Of a stretch of 64,000 nt of DNA, positions 12,283 to 24,569 are shown in pieces. Position 1 is the stretch's first letter. Every line of letters starts with the position of its first letter. This stretch comes from Xenopus tropicalis (lineage: Eukaryota > Chordata > Amphibia > Anura > Pipidae), in assembly GCF_000004195.4 (NCBI RefSeq), contig NC_030681.2, forward strand, positions 26,550,982-26,614,981, read 5' to 3'. Under the pieces are notes generated by a model that saw only the letters and a list, made by a program, of their open reading frames with translations, did no database searches and had not been told where the DNA came from. Both the position numbers and the translations under genes were made by a program.

Positions 12283-12590
12283 CATTAAGGTGAATCATCC
12301 TAAAAGAGATATTTATATAGGTTAATAGGTAGGTATTGTTAATACGCCTGCCAGCTAAAAGCGCCTCTGTTGAAATAGATAGTTAGACCTTGTTTGCAGA
12401 ACTGAGCTATAACCCCCTGCATCTCTCCTGTTGGCTTTAAATGAACCGTCGGTTACCCCTGAATGGAGATTCCAGTAAAAGTGCACACGCCAGCAATCAC
12501 ATTCAGGCAGTCACGCACAGCCCTCTGTACTTCATGAGTCGGAGCAGCAACTGGATTACTGTTGAATCACAGCCACAGTCAGCTGCTTTT
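12283..12590 (-). promoter_or_regulatory. PAK5: Candidate PAK5 TATA promoter and 5' exon
   Basis: On the minus strand a TATATATA box (12,614-12,621) is followed by about 300 bases of mixed-composition, non-repeat sequence. That sequence ends in a strong 5' splice site, TTAATG|GTAAGTAAAG (last exon base 12,283). This would splice to the acceptor at 1434. It is inference: no transcript is available, and a shorter 17-bp exon after CTCTTTTAG at about 12,300 is an alternative reading. Confidence 0.35.
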
Positions 12591-12901
12591 GGCATGAAGC
12601 CTATATGCCATCGTATATATAGTCACTTAAAGTGCATAACATTGCCCATCCCTGTCAAACTGCAGAATCACAGGCAAATGATGCAGGACAACATAAGTTT
12701 TATAAATACTGCTCAGTCTGCAATATAGTGTATTTAAGTATTTAAAGGGGAAGTCAATAAAATATCAGCAGATGCATTAAAAATATGTTTAATACTTTCT
12801 ATTATTTTGAACAGTAGATGTTATCTGCTGGAACAGTTTATGTACTAGATTGCCAGCAAACTAGTTTCTAAGTTTCTGGGTCATGTAACTAAGCCCTAGA
12901 C

Positions 12902-13546
12902 CAGGGGTGGGCAAACTTTTTGGCTCAGGGGCCACATTCACTTACAGCCGGGCCGGGCCGGGCCAGCGTTACGCCCAGGGCTGCCATCAGAAATCACAGG
13001 GGCCTCTCAGCTCCCCACCAGCATCCCATAGCTCCAATCCCCAGTATCCTGCAGCTCCCCACCCCAGCATCCTCCAGCTCCACTCCCCAGCATCCTGCAG
13101 CTCTTCCCCCCAGCATCCTCCCCATCATCCTCCAGCTCCTCACCCAGCATCCTCCAGCTCCACTCCCCCGCATCCTCTCCAACATTTTCCCCAACATCCT
13201 CCAGCTCCACTCCCCAGCATCCTGCAGCTCATCCCCCCAGCATCCTGCAGCTCCTCACCCAGTATCCTCCAGTCAACTCCCCTGTATCCTCCCCAACATC
13301 CTCCAGCTCCACTCCCCAGCATCCTCCAGCTCCACTCCACAGCATCCTGCAGCTCCCCACTCCTGCATCCTCCAGCTCCCCCCCCCCCCCCCCAGGGACC
13401 TGCGGCTCGGCTCCCTGCGGCTGCTTCGGCATCCTCAGACTTTTGTCTCCCAGCCCCTCCCCGGCATAGTTTAATATGGTTGTGCGCACGGGGCACAACC
13501 AATCAGGGCCCATATTTCTTTTAAGGGGCCATGCCGGCGGGCCCTG
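12902..13546 (+). mobile_element. hAT-type non-autonomous element with 8-bp TSD
   Basis: Begins CAGGGGTGGGCAAACTTTTT and ends GGCGGGCCCTG, so the terminal pentamers CAGGG/CCCTG are inverted. It is flanked by the perfect 8-bp duplication CCCTAGAC (12,894-12,901 and 13,547-13,554). The interior is an expanded GC-rich tandem repeat. The proline/serine-rich and glycine-rich ORFs across it are repeat translations, not proteins. Confidence 0.9.
13006..13378 (+). repeat. GC-rich minisatellite inside the hAT element
   Basis: About fifteen degenerate copies of a 23-24 bp unit with the core CAGCATCCTCCAGCTCC. The units vary in length and composition. A C run follows at about 13,379. Confidence 0.85.
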
Positions 13547-14100
13547 CCCTAGACAATGAAAAGAGCCAGTAACACAAACACACAAAAAAAGAAAAGCTTC
13601 ACCCCTTACATTTTTGTTTGTTTCAGAAGATTCAATACCGTTTATCAGTAAGCTCTTAAGTTAAGTGGAGTATCCATGTAGGGCCCACATTTCACAGTTG
13701 ATGAAAAATAAACCATTTAGATAAGGAGACATACAGCATAAGTTAACCTCCCCCCAATTCTTGTAGGCAATGATGAATCATATATACATCAGTTTTCGCT
13801 CTGGGCTAGAATAATCAATAACTTTAAAAATATCCCATTAATGGAGCTAGTCACAGATAATCTCTGGTCCCTGCCCCAATTTCAAATGAGTGGTGGGCTT
13901 TTCCTAACAGTCCCTGCCAGAAGCACAGCAGGAGGTGTGTAGCCAATCACAACTTGACATAGCATGCAGTTTCCTGTCAGGTTTGCCTTGGAAAGCAGCC
14001 AGCAAGAAATTAAACAGATGGGTTAGGTATTCTGGGAAAATGTTTAAAAAAAGTTGCCCAAAACAAAACCTCTCTCAGCACAATCCTTCTATAATTAGGG

Positions 14101-14719
14101 TACAGGTATGGGATCCATTATATGGAAACCTGTTTTCCAGAATGCTCCTAATTATGCAAATAATTCAAAAATTGTTTAAATTTTTATGTAACAATAAAAC
14201 AGTTACTTGTAAAGGTATAGGACCTATTATCCAGAATGCTCGGGACCAAGGGGATTTCGGATAAGAGGTCTTTCCATAATTTGGATCTCAATACCTAATG
14301 TCTACTAAAAAACCAATAAAACATTAATTAAACCCAATAGGATTGTTTTGCCTCCAATAAGGATTAATTATATCTTAGTTGGGATCAAGTACAAGGTACT
14401 GTTTTATTATTACAGAGAAAAAGGAAATCATTTTTAAAAATGTAAATTACTTAATTAAAATGGAGTCTATGAGAGATGGCCTTTCCGTAATTCGGAACTT
14501 TCTGGATAATGGGTTTCCGGATAAGGGGTCCGATACCTGTACTTGATACCAACTAAGATATAATTAATCCTTTTTGGAGGCAAAACAATACTATTGAGGA
14601 TATTTAATGTTTAAATTATTTTTTAGTAGACAAAGTATCAAGATCCAAATTATGGAAAGATCCCTTATCCGGAATACCCCAAGTCCCGAGAATTCTGGAT
14701 AACAGGTCTTTTACCTGTA
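14101..14719 (+). mobile_element. TACAGGTA-type MITE containing a second copy
   Basis: The outer copy starts TACAGGTATGGGATCC at 14,101 and ends TTTACCTGTA at 14,719. A second, inverted copy (about 14,210-14,541, from AAGGTATAGGACC to GGTCCGATACCTGTA) sits at the internal CAGTACCTGTACTTG site. The insertion point resembles the element's own terminus. Confidence 0.8.
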
Positions 14720-17700
14720 ATATAAAGTACTGATACGTTCTTGTTTTTTACACTATGTGTCCCCCTTCAAGTGAAGGTTATTGTACATCTTTGTTTTAGA
14801 AGCTTTGTACCATGCCAAAAGTGTATTCTGTCCCCATCTGCTGCTGGTGCCTGGCAGACAAGCAGAAGTATTTGCAGGATTTGTTATGCATCCACTTCAT
14901 TTTTCCTTCTGCATCTGATTTTGAATGAATCAAACTGAAAGATGTCTCCAATTACAAACCTAAACTAAGGTTCGTTTGTAAATATGTGCGATAAAGAGCT
15001 CTGATAAGACATGTATACACATACATGTTTAAAGGAAAGAAAAATCAGCAGTGATCTCAAGTTGGCGTGGTGGGAATGGTCAAAAGGGACTGTAACCTAA
15101 TAATGTTTATTTTCTGCACATTTTCCTTACATAGCATAGTATACCTTTAAAATGTGTGGAAATCTGTAACTTATTACTCTAAAGCTTTAACTGCCAGTAT
15201 GCGAATATGATAAAAAGAAAGATTAGACCAATATTATAAACTGTTGGAAAAATCAGCTGGATTTGTTAAGTTTTAATAAAAATCTAAAATGATCGAGGAA
15301 GCCAGTTTGCTAGGCAAGCCTTGGTGAATACAACTGATCACTGTTTGCCCAAGCCTGAAACTTTTTTTTTTGCAAAAAATAAAAAAAATAAAAAAAGCAT
15401 CATTCTGATAACTGATCTGTGAATTCCTGTTTCAGCTATATAAGCCAACTGTCTGCAATTATGAGTCTCCCAGAAAACTGGCTGAGAATAATGCAAGGTA
15501 CAACAGTGCGGAGGACACTGGGCATGTGCCTCTTCTGCACTCTGTCTGGGTTTGGCCCTGGGGTGAAGCAGGGTGGGTGGGTCAAGTATTTATGGGATAA
15601 AGGGCCTAATAAGTGTGGTCAAAAATCTTCAAGAACTGGCAAAACTCTTGCTGAGCACAGTCTAAGGTCAGAATATGACCCTTAGTACAATAACCTGATC
15701 AAAATCTGCCCCAGTAATATAACATATGGCAACATATCAGCAGTTAGCTTTGGGTGCATGGGTGACATGAGGGTGCTATGGGTATCAGGGATAGGAGAAA
15801 CTATGCCAGTATTTGTGAAAAAAAAAAAGCTGTCCACTCTAGTACTTTTTATTTGATTTTAGTACCATCTTGTTTGAACCTCCTCGTGTCAAAATGAAGT
15901 AACACAGAGATATTAAGCCACTAGACATCTAGCTAGGAAACTACAGTCATCAACATTCCAATACCACAAGCACAAGCTACCCCTCAAAATCCAATACAAA
16001 CTCAGAAGCAAGACAAGAATTTCTTATGTAATATGTGAGGCAGCTTGGTTATGAAAACTCAATAACAAACATTATATTGATAAGAGATAAAGTGAATCAC
16101 AATGATCACTATGCTCTCTGCGCAGCTGCTTTTCAAACAGTCTGAAAAGCCATCAGCTGGGATGGGCACTGAATATTTTACATACAGATATCACAAGTTG
16201 GATTCACTTGACTACTGCTAAAATTAAACACCTGCAATGGGAGGCAGCTGTTTGCTTGTATAAACCACTTTCTGCTCAGACGAGTGCATTGCCAAAGGTT
16301 TATGCTTTATTCACAGTGTATTAGAAGTCAATATGATCTTACCATCGTGGTGGTGCCTATATACTAATTTTTTAGGCCACTGTGCTAGGCTTTGGAGAGG
16401 GAGTAGGTAACACTGCCCCTTTGAACCCGGTACTATGATGAACTAAATTCTGAATTTCCTTAAGGGAATTAACCCCTACGACCAAATGCCCTACAGCTAC
16501 CTGAGCTTTAATGTCTCTTTCCTTTATTTAAAAAATAAAAGCTCATTGAATAAAATTACAGGGTAGCACTTTCTGCATAATTATTTTAGGAGCCTTTGCT
16601 TCCCCTTTAAATAGTTAAATTCCTCAGTAATTTTAATATCCATAAGAATTACAAAAAGGTGGCATCATTTTAAACAACTCGCATTATATAAAACATATAA
16701 ACACACAAATACATCTGTGCATATACTTTAACAATATTGTACAGTGGCTTAGAAAGTACAGTATAGAAGAGGGCATTAGTAGGATGTATTCTCAGGCTAA
16801 AGCAATGAGCTTTCACTATACATTCCATTGTGGCACCATTATAAAGTACCACTCGAGTCAAGTCTTTTGCCCCTTGCCTTTCTTTCCTTACTCCTAAGCT
16901 CACACAGGCCCCCAGCCTTACTTACGTCCTGTCGAAGTTTGAGTACTGCACTATGGCCTCTTCACCCAGGGTTGCTCCTTCTTCTTTTCCCTCCTATTCT
17001 CAGCTTCACCCTTTTCAGCCAGTTTCATGGCAGCAGCCTTTACCCAACCGCACATGCACACGGGGACAAACAGGAGTTAAACCTTTGAGAGACAGGGATG
17101 ACTTGGGGTAAACCTGGGGGATATCTAAACAGACAGGGAGAAATGGGTCAGCAGAGACAATAACAACCCAACCAAGAATCACATGGAAAACCAGGAGTTA
17201 GGCTGTATAACTTAAAATTTTGTCCAGGTCAACATAATCTATACTATTAGAATAAACGTATTCCCCTGAAAACACAACTGTATAACTATATACAGATAAT
17301 GCTATGGAAGCATTGATAATAACTAATAGTAAAGGGGTATAACACTGTAAAAGTAATCTCCACACTGGTTCTTTCCCTTTCTTTGTCAGTATTCCCTCCA
17401 AATTTGTCTGACTCCCTAACACACTTCTGATGGTTTAAAGCCTGTGTATATACAGTCACTTTGTGATTCAAACACTGGATTTTAAATAAAAAATATTTTT
17501 GTTTTCAGATGCTAAAATCTGTGTTTGCAACTTTTAACGAGCTTTCAGGTGACTGACCTGCTCTCCATTGTCTATATCTATCCATATGTCTATCTGCACA
17601 TGAAGTCATAATGTGATGTGCTCCAAAAATAAAGCAGTTCAAACAGAAAATGAAGGAGCACTCAGGGGACTTTTGATTTACTTGTTGCGCTATCAATGTA

Positions 17701-18240
17701 TTAGTTCTACTAATAGAATCTTTCTCAAGACAATCTTTTCTCTTGGTAGAACAGAAACATTTACTTTTTAAAATATTTTTTTATTTAATTGCATTAAGTT
17801 CATTCAGTGCTCCTTGGTTTGCGTGCCTGTGTGTGTGTTGTAGTCGTTCAGCTTTAGAAGCAGCATGATTTGGCAAATGCGATAGCAGCAGTAAAGGGGT
17901 AACGGCGTGTTGCAGGATGGAGAGAGAAAGAGAAATATTATGAAGAATTATGCATGGCCTTCAGATTTGTAAACATATTACAAATCCCAGCGCAGTTCTG
18001 TAGTCTATATAAAGGCACTTAACCCTTTGGCCTTCTGCGTTTACTCACTAAAGTGAGTTCTAACAAACCTATAATCTATATTTCCTCCAATATTATTTAT
18101 AAAGAAAATGAAGTTAATTAAGAAAATAAATATACTGAAGCAAAATGAAGACAAACATGGAAACCTCCAGTAAAAGCACTGTGCTAAAGTGAATATGGGA
18201 AGACCTGCTTGTATGTAAAGGGACACCTAACAACAAAGCA
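14720..18240. other. Non-coding, nothing recognised
   Basis: About 3.5 kb of mostly AT-rich sequence between PAK5 candidate exons. I see no convincing exon, RNA gene or intact transposon. A few A-rich runs (15,370-15,400) occur. Confidence 0.4.
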
Positions 18241-18513
18241 CCATCCTACTGACTGACTTACTGACTCCATCCTACTGACTGACTCCATCCTACTGACTGA
18301 CTGACTCCATCCTACTGACTGACTGACTGCATCCTACTGACTGACTGACTCCATCCTACTGACTGACTGACTCCATCCTACTGACTCCATCCTACTGACT
18401 GACTGACTCCATCCTACTGACTGACTGACTCCATCCTACTGACTGACTGACTCCATCCTACTGACTGACTGACTCCATCCTACTGACTGACTGAATCCAT
18501 CCTACTGACTGAC
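18241..18513 (+). repeat. 22-bp minisatellite (CCATCCTACTGACTGACTGACT)
   Basis: About a dozen tandem copies of a 22-bp unit (key parts CCATCCTACTG and three GACT tetramers). Unit length changes in steps of 4 bp (18, 22) through gain or loss of GACT. It is highly homogeneous, which suggests recent expansion. It lies about 350 bp downstream (minus-strand sense) of the candidate PAK5 exon at 18,863. Confidence 0.92.
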
Positions 18514-18862
18514 TTCTACTGTTTTCCATCTGCCACATCCCAAGACCCTCTGACCCCTTCAAAGCACAAGCAAACCTGAAACTGCATTCATTTACCAAAA
18601 AGCTTGAGGTTATTTCCACAAGGGAAACTAAAGCTCAGACTGTAATAATGAGTGCTGTGAGGGCAACGCAATAGAGCATCCCGGCAATAGGAAAACTATC
18701 CCCCCCCCCCAAAAACAGCCCCTGGATGTGATGCCCTAACCTCCCCCTTTGTATCCCAGCTACCTGCCATGTTTGCAGCCCTGCAATTCCACTCTGCCCC
18801 ACAGGCCCGCTTTCCGTGAGCCAGTCCCGCTTGCCAGCCCGCAGTCCCGGATTGCTACTTAC

Positions 18863-19060
18863 ATGTACCGCAACGATGTTAATACCCAGCTCTCTGCCTT
18901 CTGTCTGACAGCCAACCCCGACGTCACAAGTCTCATCACGCGAGATTGTGGCGTCACGACTACACGTAACCATAGTGACGCGCCAAGTAGCCGCCTAGGG
19001 GGAGTGGCTAGCAGGAACGGTGGAACTCAGAGTTTAAGGGCGTCACAAGCACAATGTTTT
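18863..19060 (-). promoter_or_regulatory. PAK5: Candidate CpG promoter and first exon of PAK5
   Basis: This CpG-rich, non-repeat segment carries on the minus strand a 5' splice site with the ideal intron side, ACAT|GTAAGT (last exon base 18,863). It holds four CRE half-sites (CGTCA or TGACG at 18,921-18,925, 18,952-18,956, 18,976-18,980 and 19,041-19,045), the first within GACGTCAC. In position and orientation it fits the head of PAK5. The start site is not determined, and the role is inferred. Confidence 0.45.
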
Positions 19061-19395
19061 TTCCTCAGGCGGCAGCTGTTACTTTAGTCAGAAAATATAT
19101 TTAAAAAAAGTTTTCCTAAGAAGCCGTTCATATTTTTTACTGAGAGAATTTCGACTTGTGCCAGGGTAGAAAAAATGAAAACATTTCCAGCCATTAAGCC
19201 CTGCTCCCATCAGAGCCTACTGCCAAACTGACCAAAAAGAAAAGAGTATATGTGCAAACTAATAAAATTAAGTTATCTTTTGTGTTTTTGCATACTGATA
19301 ACTCTTTACAGAATAAATTTGCCAATAGGGGAAATTCACCAGAGGTCGTTTGGAGTTTTTAGGTGATCTTTTTATTGAGGTGACATCATAGGGTC

Positions 19396-20152
19396 CAGTG
19401 GTGTAGCCACTTAAGGTGCCCATATACTTGAAGATTCGCTCGCTTGACGAGGTCACCAAGCGAGCGGATCTTCACCCGATATCCCCACCTATGGGTGGGC
19501 GATATTGGGGAACATGTAGGGTAATAAGATCGCTTGGCCCTGGGGCCGATTCGGTCCCCGCTCTGACTGAATCTTTTAACCTGCCGAGCGATATGTGGCC
19601 AATTTCAGGCCAGATATCGGTCGGGTATGGCCGTCGTTTCTGCCCCTTCATGGGCCGATAAGCTGCCGAATTGGTCCAAGGGACTGATATCGGCAGCTAC
19701 AATCGGCCCGTTAATGGGGACCTTAAGGAAGCAGACCCTGCAGCTGTTGGGGCAGGGGTCCCACAGAGTCTGCTTCCTCTATAGCAGGGATCCCCAACCT
19801 TTTTTACTTGTGAGCCACACTTGGATGTAAAAAGCGTTGGTGAGCAACAAAAGCATGAAAAAGTTCTTTAGATGATGCAAAATAAGGGCTGTGATTGGCT
19901 GTTTGGTAGCCCAAGTTAACAGCTAGCCTGCAGAAGGCTCTGCCTGGAGTAAAACTGCATCTCTATGCTTCCAAAAGTTGTTTCCAAGCCAGAGATTTAA
20001 AAATGGGCCACTGGGAGCAACACCAAAGGAGCTCTCCTACCTGAGAGCTAGTGAGAGATTGGAGGCATGAGGCAGGGGTGGGTAGTGCTTGCGTTGCACA
20101 CTGGGCCCCTCTGAAGATTATTTTGCAGGGGGCCCAGCCCCTAGCACCACTG
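19396..20152 (+). mobile_element. Old hAT element (CAGTGGTGTAGCC ... CACCACTG)
   Basis: Begins CAGTGGTGTAGCCAC and ends CTAGCACCACTG. The flanks ATAGGGTC and TTGGGGTC agree at 6 of 8 bases, as an old target duplication would. The GGAAGCAGACCCTGC block is shared with the copy at 32,636. It is interrupted by a T2 MITE at its TTAA, and possibly by another repeat starting CAGGGATCCCCAACC near 19,786. Confidence 0.6.
19411..19726 (+). mobile_element. T2-type MITE inserted at TTAA in a hAT element
   Basis: Starts TTAAGGTGCCCATATAC and ends GGGGACCTTAA, with TTAA at both borders. Removing it restores the surrounding hAT order seen at 32,636 (GTGTAACTAC next to AGGAAGCAGACCC). Inner palindromes around GCTCGCTTGACGAGG and GAGCGGATCTTC are typical of the family. 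Confidence 0.75.
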
Positions 20153-20199
20153 TTGGGGTCCCAGTATTTTTGTGCTAAAAGAGGCATATTTTTCATTTT

Positions 20200-22965
20200 T
20201 TAGATGAAAACAACTGTCACCCATGTTTACCTATAAACAGACTACTGGTTATTTTGAGTTCTGGTCCTGTGTTTTATTTGAAGATTACGCCAATATTTTT
20301 CACAATTTAGGGAGAATATGGGCTAATTTTATGGGTGAAATATATCAACGGTATCTTTATTTTTAGACATAAATAGTTCTTCATTCATACAGGTAGTTAG
20401 ACCAAATTTCATTCGACCAAATCACATAAAAGTCAGCATTTTAAAAGAGGGACATAATCATGAATGCCAACACTTTCCATGTAAGAGGTAGACTTACAAA
20501 CATTACTAATGAGAGGCTGCACTGAATTCCACAGAACCCATTTATAGGTACTAAGGTTTCTCGTTGAACAGTACAGAAGACTATCTAAGGACATGTCATA
20601 AATGAATTAGCCTGTACCTTATTCATACATAGCAAAGAGAAAGTACAACCAGATGCTACATTCTATAGAATCCCTTTCTCTGCAGTGCTGGTTCCCTGTT
20701 TATGTTAATTGGGCAAACTGTAATACTTCAATGTCAACTTTGTCCTTTCTATATAAGACCACCCCCTTCACCAATGCCTAAGTATTGAGATGGATCCTAG
20801 CTTTTGCTGCATGCTGTGAACTCTCACCTTTTCTTATAGAGATATTTAAGTGTTTTGTTCGCCATATTACAAAAAACACTTTTTAGGTATCATTGTCATA
20901 TCTTGATACTGATGTGGAAGTAGGGATCTAGAAAGTTTAGTTTGCCCCCCCCCCCCAATATATATAAATATAATATATATGGCCCAGCTTCCACAGTGGG
21001 ATGCATCTTGCAACTTGTTCTGTATATGTTTCAAGAACTAAAAGCCCCATAGTATAATCTGATATTCTCTAATTCACATTTGATAAAATAACTGATTTGA
21101 CCTAAAAAATCGGGCACCTAATGTCACCAGGAACCGCAATGCAGATAGCAATGTATTTAAACCTGCAGGAGGTACATTTTTCTATTTACTGATTGTTACA
21201 AATCAGTGCACACAATTTCACAGCTCATTGACACTGTATTACAACAGTTTCACAAGGGAGAAGTTAGTGAAAGCCATTCAAAGTTATGTGTAGGAATATC
21301 CTGGTCTTTATGTTGCAATAAGAGCTTCCTGAAGAACTGTGCTTTGTTATACTTTATTAAAGGGGCATCATTGTGAAAAACTTTCTAATTGTGTTATCTT
21401 ATGCTTTGCCAAACAAAAGCTATTAGGGGAAAAAAAATTTTTTTTTCTATTTTGAAAAGTTATTTATTCTAGCATTAGTTTTCTACCTTGGGATTGTGCC
21501 ATCAGAAATCAAATGTTCTGCCAGGATTTATTGGAAAAGAATTGTGCAACCTTTATAACAGAGCCTTCAGACCACAGTGGTCCAAGAGTCAAATCTCAAA
21601 AGCATTAATTAGCAGAGTGCACTGTATTTTTAAATAGTTCTCCACAAATTTTTTCTTCGGTATTTGTCAATAAGAGTGCAAAACTGCTTTATGAATTGAG
21701 CACAAATGTGTCCATTAGAGCATTCCTCTGGGTCAATAACTCTGTTTGTTTGTGATTTAAGTACCAGAATTAAAAGTGCCTATAGGCACAACATTAAAAG
21801 GGCACCCTGGAATTACTGCCAGCTCATGACAGGGCTCCCTTGCATCAGAGTGAGCTGTACCTTGCATCTTTATCTGGAAAAAATGTAATCAGCATAGTGG
21901 TGCACAATGCAAATATAGAAGAGAACAGGTAGGTGCATGTACTTACTGTATATGAATGGTGTAATACTGCACCCATTTTTCTCCTAGCACTACACCTTAT
22001 GTTTGTAAATAAGTTCTCAGCAGTAAACGGGGACTTATTCATTAGACTTGTGGCTGATCTATTGTATAAGTCAGGAGATGGGTGAAGGCAAAATAGATAG
22101 TGCTCATGTTATATTTTTAGCAGCGTATCACTGTTTGGTATCTGAGCACTGACCTGGATAATATTTCAGTTGGACTTAAAACACTGTTTTCCCCACAGCA
22201 TGCTTCAGTACAGCAACACAGAGGAGTTAGTGGAGTATGATGGCTCTTTGAAGTATAAGTAAGATCCTGGACAAGCCTGACTGTGAACACTGAAAGCCTA
22301 GAGCGAGATTAATAGAGATTAATAGGGAGATCGATAGGGTAGATGATAGGCAGATGACATACAGATTTCAAACTTCCTGCTTACAGCTGCTGCAAACTAC
22401 AACTCCCAGCATCCCCCAAGATGATGCAGCTTATGTTGATGCATTAAACTTTAGCTTGAGGGCAGTGAGTTTGACTCTCTGCTGTTAAATTCACAAAGGC
22501 CACTTATGGTGTTACATAATATCTGCAATACATGACAAGCTATGATGCGCTTTGGAACATTTCTAGTGGAAGGAAAGGTACTTATGTTGAGAAATGCACG
22601 GAAGATCTAGAAATTGTGCTGGCATTGACAATTTGAATATTGAACATTTAAGTTCTCAAATTTCGGGCTTTTCTTTTAAAAGGTCCTCTAAAGGCATAAG
22701 TGCTCTTATGATATAATGCTCATTGATTTCCAGAAAGAACATAGCAGTTCCGAGGACTTCTATTTTAATCACATGAGAAATGTATATGTTATAATGGAAA
22801 CCTAAGCCTTTGATAAGCTTATGTAAAACTCTAAAAATATGTTGTTTTTAGATTTGCAACCCAATGACAATCATAGGTCAACTGATGTATATAGGTTGCA
22901 GAAGTGTTAACTCATCCATCACATGCTACAAGAGAGGTATATAATAATGAATGTTTATAAAGGCT
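20200..22965. other. Intergenic, nothing recognised
   Basis: AT-rich DNA with no exon or RNA gene seen. It holds a partial T2-like end near 21,358 (TTAAAGGGGCATC), a C run at 20,944, and an ACTACAACTCCCAGCAT string at about 22,394 discussed in the findings. Confidence 0.35.
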
Positions 22966-23118
22966 TAGGGGCAGATTTATTATTGAGTGTAAAATAATAA
23001 ATAATAAAATAATGGTGAAAAATCTGGCGGTCAGACAGCAAACTTCTCCATTTATTATACACAGATTTTTACACTGGTTTTTTCATCGAGTTTCATTTTA
23101 CACAGCATAATAAATAGG
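22966..23118 (+). mobile_element. MITE with GGGGCAGATTTATTA ends
   Basis: The left end TTAGGGGCAGATTTATTAT and right end ATAATAAATAGGCCCC are imperfect inverted repeats around an AT-rich interior. Confidence 0.5.
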
Positions 23119-23143
23119 CCCCGTAGCCTCAGCAAAAAGTGCA

Positions 23144-23556
23144 TTAAAGGACAAGGCAACGCAAAATATATTTTTTTGCCAAGAAAAGAAACCAAAATTC
23201 TAAGCAGCTTTGCAATATACATTTATTACAAGTTTGTAATGGTTTTTGAGTTATTTGTATTTATAATTGTTATTAGAAGCAGTGTTTGCCTGTGGTTTCT
23301 ATTCTCTGCCCTGGTGGCTCAGACTGTTGAAACAATGTAACACAAGGCAGCAGACTGACAGACCTGCCTTACTGGAGAAGCAAGACCTTTGCAACATTGT
23401 TTAAAATGTAACAACCAGGAGTTCAGCAAATGCTGCTTTCAATAGCAATTACATTTACAAATAACGTTTAAAGCACTACACATTTTTAATTATTTCATAT
23501 TGGAAAGTTGCTTTTCTTTCATTATGCAAAAAAATATGGGTTGACACGCCCTTTAA
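23144..23556 (+). mobile_element. T2-type MITE (TTAAAGGAC ... CCCTTTAA)
   Basis: TTAAAGGACAAGGCAACGC at the left and ACACGCCCTTTAA at the right, with TTAA at both borders. This matches the T2/Kolobok MITE definition for Xenopus. Confidence 0.65.
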
Positions 23557-24116
23557 GTGGGTGCACTGTAAGGCTTGGTTAAATTGTCAACTGTCCTTAC
23601 TCTTACTATCCATTGAGGCTTCAGCTTTCAAATGCACAGAAAATCTAAAATTGCACACAAAATTTTTTATACCTTTAACTGCTTACCTGGTGTAGATTTT
23701 ATAATCTAAAGAGCTGGCTGTCAAGTACCAAACTACCAGTGCTGAACATTCTGTTCCTGGGTTACCTCTTTGATCTATGTCACAGAGCAGTGCAGCAAGA
23801 TCAAAGCTGGTGGTAGCCAAGGTGTTAAATGCATAGACATATTCTTACATAAGCTTTCGCATAAGCTTCTGATATCTGATGAAGAAGTCTGTGCAGCTCT
23901 GATAGCTTATGTAACAGGATATCATGCTCTTACTTGGGTCCATAGAAAGAGATTATAATCCAAAGCACTGACATCCTGATTAAATTAATACATTAACTGT
24001 ACTTAAATCGTAACATTAAACAGTTCTAAAGATCTGTAATCACTGTATATGTTTTTGTCACTATAACATACATGCATGCATACTGTAAACTCAAGAACTA
24101 TGTCTTCTGTTCTTAC

Positions 24117-24355
24117 CAGGGTCGGGAAAAATTCCGGTGGGCCCTGGGGGCCCAGACCTGACCCTTGCAGACACTCCCCCTGCCCAACTGTTCCTCCCCT
24201 GATGTGTTAAATTTATGCGCGCTCGGGGAGGACGTCGGGTAGGGGACCCTGCCGGGGGGGGGTTGTGGGGGACACGGCCGGGGGGGGGGCCCTGCTGGGG
24301 GGGGTTAGGGGACGAGGGAGCACCAGTGGGCCCTGCAACCCCCAGTCCGACCCTG
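24117..24355 (+). mobile_element. hAT MITE with perfect 8-bp TSD
   Basis: Nine-base perfect inverted ends CAGGGTCGG and CCGACCCTG, flanked by GTTCTTAC at 24,109-24,116 and 24,356-24,363. The interior is G-rich with several runs of seven to ten G. Confidence 0.93.
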
Positions 24356-24569
24356 GTTCTTACAGACACAATGACCGTATTTGTCCTGTATTGACATTTC
24401 ATATGATGGACATAGTGTCAACTGATAGATAACTGCAGCAGTTAATTAAGACTATGCAGAGCTGTGTGTGGGCAGACCCCAAGTCTCTGGCACCCCTGTG
24501 ATCAACTGGACTTTGATCATCCATCTACAGCCAGAAACTAGTACTGGGGAGGACGTTTTTTGCATTAAA

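Noticed and set aside
12907..13585. Six overlapping ORFs (Pro/Ser/His-rich and Gly/Cys-rich)
   Set aside because: They are translations of the 23-24 bp minisatellite in all frames. They have no start context, domain or splice logic.
18241..18513. CRISPR-like short repeat array
   Set aside because: The 22-bp units are contiguous with no spacers, and length changes by GACT slippage.
18749..19087. 112-codon ORF across the CpG-rich block (and its minus-strand partner)
   Set aside because: GC-rich sequence opens frames by chance. No homology, and the strong donor at 18,863 lies within it on the minus strand.
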